Made by a program: the position numbers and the translations under genes. Positions 4,546 through 6,469 of a stretch of DNA of 6,469 nucleotides are shown here, in pieces. The stretch is from an uncultured Clostridia bacterium (GTDB lineage: Bacteria > Bacillota > Clostridia > UBA1381), in contig CAJTPP010000007.1 in NCBI GenBank assembly GCA_910578235.1, positions 29,235 to 35,703 on the forward strand, in the 5' to 3' direction. Below the pieces are notes generated by a model. The model made no database searches, was not told the origin of the DNA, and saw nothing but the letters and a program-made list of their open reading frames with translations. Each line of letters opens with the position of its first letter. Position 1 is the stretch's first letter.

Positions 4546-5400
4546 TTTCAAAAAAATTATATCAATATCGCCCATATCCGTTTTCACATCAAGACGCTTT
4601 TCGCCGCCCGCTCTGCTTTGTACATTCTTATCACCCAGATTTGTCTGCGCGTTAATTGTGTAGTCCGCCTCACGTCCGTCAATCGTGCCCTCGATATCGC
4701 CGCACGAGGTATCCATAACAATGCTTGCGCCTGAAATCCTTTCAAATTCAATATCTCCGTAATCAGTACCGCAATTTATTTTTCCGGCCGTATCCGTTAC
4801 GTCAATACTTCCGAAATCAGTGCTGCAATTAAATGTATCGCTTTGACTCCGCTCTATATCAATATCCCCGTAATCGGTAGCACATTCCATAGCCTTAAAT
4901 TTACAGCCTGTAATATCCAAATCACCGTAGCTTGTATGAATATTCATACTGTCTCCCGACATATCCGTCACTTCAATATCGCCGTAATCGGCATGAAGTA
5001 GGAGGTCAGCGCGAAAATTCTTCGGTACCTGTAAAATAACATCATGGTCTCTGCTGAAATCAAAACTGAAATAATAATCATACCATTTGGCCTTTTCCTT
5101 GTTAAATTTCACATACTTTACCGACAGCGTGCCGTTATCTTCTGAAATGTCGTATTTATTCGTATCGTCCGTGAAATATGTCAGTGTGATTTTATCCGTA
5201 CCCATGACAGGCATAATTTTTATATCGCTCATATTAACGTCTATATTTACATTTGAAATTTTTTCCGTCACTTCATACGTTTCCATACGCGCATTCTGTT
5301 CCGACGATCTTGCCGTAAGCATAAGCGCGATACCCGCTATCACCGCTCCGGCCAGTATAAAAAGCCCCGCGGTTATAATCAATATTCTATTTGTCTTCAT
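4543..5400 (-). CDS. DUF4097-family repeat protein, membrane anchored
   Basis: The 285-residue product has an N-terminal hydrophobic span (about 8-28), then a beta-rich domain expected outside the membrane. From residue 137 on, the motif [T/A]-x-x-G-D-[I/L]-x-[V/I] recurs eight times (137, 156, 175, 194, 212, 231, 253, 274) with a spacing near 19 residues. This is the hallmark of the DUF4097 adhesin-like or beta-helix fold, also found in LiaG-type proteins. The last two full copies are spaced wider and the seventh has lost its pattern (NLGDKN). No lipobox is seen. AAGGAG lies 9 bases upstream of the ATG. The start overlaps the DUF1700 stop (ATGA), implying translational coupling. Its biochemical role is not established; the operon suggests envelope sensing or protection under PadR control. 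Confidence 0.88.
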   Translation of the reverse strand: MKTNRILIITAGLFILAGAVIAGIALMLTARSSEQNARMETYEVTEKISNVNIDVNMSDIKIMPVMGTDKITLTYFTDDTNKYDISEDNGTLSVKYVKFNKEKAKWYDYYFSFDFSRDHDVILQVPKNFRADLLLHADYGDIEVTDMSGDSMNIHTSYGDLDITGCKFKAMECATDYGDIDIERSQSDTFNCSTDFGSIDVTDTAGKINCGTDYGDIEFERISGASIVMDTSCGDIEGTIDGREADYTINAQTNLGDKNVQSRAGGEKRLDVKTDMGDIDIIFLK

Positions 5401-5996
5401 CTTGCGTCACTCCTTTTTATAAAATTATTCTTAATACTTCTGATCATTAACAATGTAAATTTAACCGTCAGCTTTGCGCTCCACACAGACAAATAAAACA
5501 TAAATACCGCCGCACCAGCGCAGACAAGCGCCGAACCGAAAGCAAACATCGCTTTAATCGGACGGGCTATTATCAGCAGCGGCGACATTATCAGCATGGC
5601 CACACTGCTTACAGCCAGAGCGGCAAAAACTACAAACAGTACCGCCACCAATGTCCATATAACTATGTACAGCGAAAAAGCAACAGTCACTAACGCTGTC
5701 AGCACGGGAAACCATATCGGCGATCCAAGAATGAGCAGTATGATAAATGACGTGCTTAAATTACGGCGTCTTACATCCTCCTTAACAAATTTCCTTATTG
5801 GAGTTTCATTTATTATTTTCTCTACAATATCCTCTATACCCATTCTGCCGATAACACTCTGCTCGTCCTCACCGTCCTCGATCGCGTCATCTATAATTTC
5901 GCAGTAATAGTCAATTGTTTTTTCAATCTCCTCCTGAGGCAGTCCGGCAAGCGCGCTTCTCAGCTTATCTAAAAATTCATTCTTCGTCATTATCAT
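5397..5996 (-). CDS. DUF1700 family membrane protein
   Basis: The 199-residue product has a soluble N-terminal part (1-75) with the typical DUF1700 opening: TKNEFLDKLRSALAGLPQEE (4-23), a helical segment with YCEIIDDAIEDGEDE (31-45), and the G-x-x-E-D-I pattern (53-57). Hydrophobic segments follow at about 82-104, 106-128, 130-146 and 150-170, then a basic tail. In this family the N-terminal domain is small and cytoplasmic, with the rest in the membrane. Two ATG codons compete: 5996 (4 bases after AAAGGGG) and 5990 (10 bases after); I keep the first. It overlaps the PadR gene by 20 bases and the DUF4097 gene by 4, so the three are co-translated. DUF1700 proteins commonly sit beside PadR and DUF4097 genes in Bacillota; the molecular function is unknown. 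Confidence 0.88.
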   Translation of the reverse strand: MIMTKNEFLDKLRSALAGLPQEEIEKTIDYYCEIIDDAIEDGEDEQSVIGRMGIEDIVEKIINETPIRKFVKEDVRRRNLSTSFIILLILGSPIWFPVLTALVTVAFSLYIVIWTLVAVLFVVFAALAVSSVAMLIMSPLLIIARPIKAMFAFGSALVCAGAAVFMFYLSVWSAKLTVKFTLLMIRSIKNNFIKRSDAR

Positions 5997-6300
5997 AACA
6001 CCCCTTTATAAAATCATACGCTTTCATAACGTCTTTCCATTCTTCAAGGAACTCAAATATTTTCCTCATACCCGTCTCTGTAATATGATAATACTTTCTC
6101 AGACGGCTGTTGTGCTCGACACTGTACACTGTAATAAATCCGGCGTTTTCAAGCCGTTTCAAAATAGGATACAGCGTGGATTCAGATATAGGCATATACG
6201 GTGAAATATCCTTTATAATTTTATATCCGTAGGAATCTTCTTTCTTTATCGCTGTCAGCACGCAGACATCAAGCAGTCCGCGTTTAAGTTGTGCATCCAT
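5977..6300 (-). CDS. PadR-family transcriptional repressor
   Basis: The 107-residue protein has a winged helix-turn-helix: DVCVLTAIKKEDSYGYKIIK (11-30), the recognition region ISESTLYPILKRLENAGFI (38-56), and the wing RLRKYYHITETG (66-77). A C-terminal helix (about 78-100) would serve in dimerisation. The short length fits the PadR-s2 type. These proteins repress transcription until a ligand or envelope stress releases them. The start is supported by AAAGGGGG ending 8 bases before the ATG. It heads the DUF1700/DUF4097 operon. A dyad in its promoter (6323-6343) fits autorepression. No inducer can be inferred. Confidence 0.93.
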   Translation of the reverse strand: MDAQLKRGLLDVCVLTAIKKEDSYGYKIIKDISPYMPISESTLYPILKRLENAGFITVYSVEHNSRLRKYYHITETGMRKIFEFLEEWKDVMKAYDFIKGCYDNDEE

Positions 6301-6322
6301 ATGAAATACCCCCTTTCACATA

Positions 6323-6343
6323 ATACTATATAACACATAGTAT
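6323..6343. promoter_or_regulatory. Likely PadR operator (dyad)
   Basis: ATACTAT (6323-6329), 7 bases, ATAGTAT (6337-6343): a perfect inverted repeat with centre at 6333. It covers the -10 box (6325-6330) and part of the spacer of the minus-strand promoter, so a bound dimer would block RNA polymerase. Assignment to the adjacent PadR protein is inferred from position; the sequence is not the classical ATGT-N8-ACAT. Confidence 0.55.
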
Positions 6344-6353
6344 AATTTGTCAA
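6325..6353 (-). promoter_or_regulatory. Promoter of the PadR-DUF1700-DUF4097 operon
   Basis: Read on the minus strand, TTGACA (6353-6348) is followed after 17 bases by TATAGT (6330-6325). The -35 is perfect, and the -10 differs from consensus at one position. The predicted start is about 6318, giving a leader of some 18 nt that contains the AAAGGGGG ribosome site. Confidence 0.8.
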
Positions 6354-6379
6354 GAGGTATTTATAAAAAAATGTATTTA

Positions 6380-6407
6380 TTGACAATTTTATAATCTATA
6401 TGATAAA
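6380..6407 (+). promoter_or_regulatory. Divergent promoter of the tadA-like gene
   Basis: TTGACA (6380-6385) is perfect; 16 bases on lies GATAAA (6402-6407), a moderate -10. The start would be near 6414, about 22 nt before the ATG. Its -35 box stands back to back with that of the PadR operon, 26 bases away. Confidence 0.55.
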
Positions 6408-6435
6408 ATACAAAAAAACCTGCATGGAGACCATT

Positions 6436-6469
6436 ATGGAAGAAAAATTTATGAGAGAAGCTGTAAAAC
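6436..6469 (+). CDS. tadA: Start of a tRNA adenosine deaminase-like gene (partial)
   Basis: Only the first 11 codons are in the window, reading MEEKFMREAVK and running off the 3' edge. This matches the characteristic opening of TadA, the deaminase that makes inosine at the wobble position of tRNA-Arg(ACG), whose members often begin with a version of M-x-E-x-F-M-R-E-A-L-x. GGAGA (6426-6430) lies 5 bases before the ATG at 6436; an in-frame ATG at 6424 has no ribosome site. The catalytic H-x-E and zinc cysteines lie beyond the window, so the assignment rests on a short match. Confidence 0.5.
   Translation, partial: MEEKFMREAVK

Noticed and set aside
5087..5422. Plus-strand hydrophobic open frame of 111 codons
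   Set aside because: It is the complement of the well-supported DUF4097 gene and lacks a promoter, ribosome site and family resemblance.

Overview
The window looks like chromosomal DNA from a low-GC, anaerobic Clostridia-type Bacillota. The reasons are strong AGGAGG-type ribosome sites, consensus housekeeping (sigma-A-like) promoters, U-tailed hairpin terminators, SLH-domain surface proteins, a SigB/F/G-type sigma factor and a PadR/DUF1700/DUF4097 gene set. I cannot name a genus from the sequence alone.

Layout. Positions 1-645 carry no credible protein gene but are full of structure. There is a consensus promoter (45-73) followed at its predicted +1 by a near-perfect palindrome (81-100). Next come nested long inverted repeats (165-318) that share one arm with a terminator-like hairpin (297-370). 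Then comes what looks like a complete small-RNA transcription unit: an extended -10 promoter (398-426), an RNA of about 175 nt whose 5' end pairs with its 3' part (432-443 with 546-557), and a UUCG-capped intrinsic terminator (580-609). A possible antiterminator hairpin (565-589) overlaps that terminator, so the unit could also be a conditional leader for the next gene. That gene (646-1080) encodes a divergent SLOG/DUF1273-like protein that has lost its glycine-rich ligand motifs; it ends at a strong terminator (1108-1150).

Positions 1224-4545 form a four-gene operon on the plus strand with a promoter of near-consensus quality. The genes are a single-pass membrane protein of unknown function, a SigB/SigF/SigG-family sigma factor without any adjacent anti-sigma gene, orotate phosphoribosyltransferase (pyrE), and a secreted protein with three SLH repeats. 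The SLH gene appears to start either at a GTG buried in its own Shine-Dalgarno sequence or, more plausibly, at a rare ATT codon. A bidirectional terminator separates this operon from a convergent one.

Positions 4543-6353 (minus strand) hold a tightly overlapping three-gene operon: a PadR-type repressor, a DUF1700 membrane protein and a DUF4097 repeat protein. A dyad lies across the -10 and spacer of its promoter, consistent with autorepression by the PadR protein, in what looks like an envelope-linked regulatory module. Divergent from it, a plus-strand promoter leads into the first 11 codons of a gene that looks like tadA (tRNA adenosine deaminase), cut off by the window edge.

The part least explained by known families is the 5' non-coding region, especially the putative RNA at 433-609.
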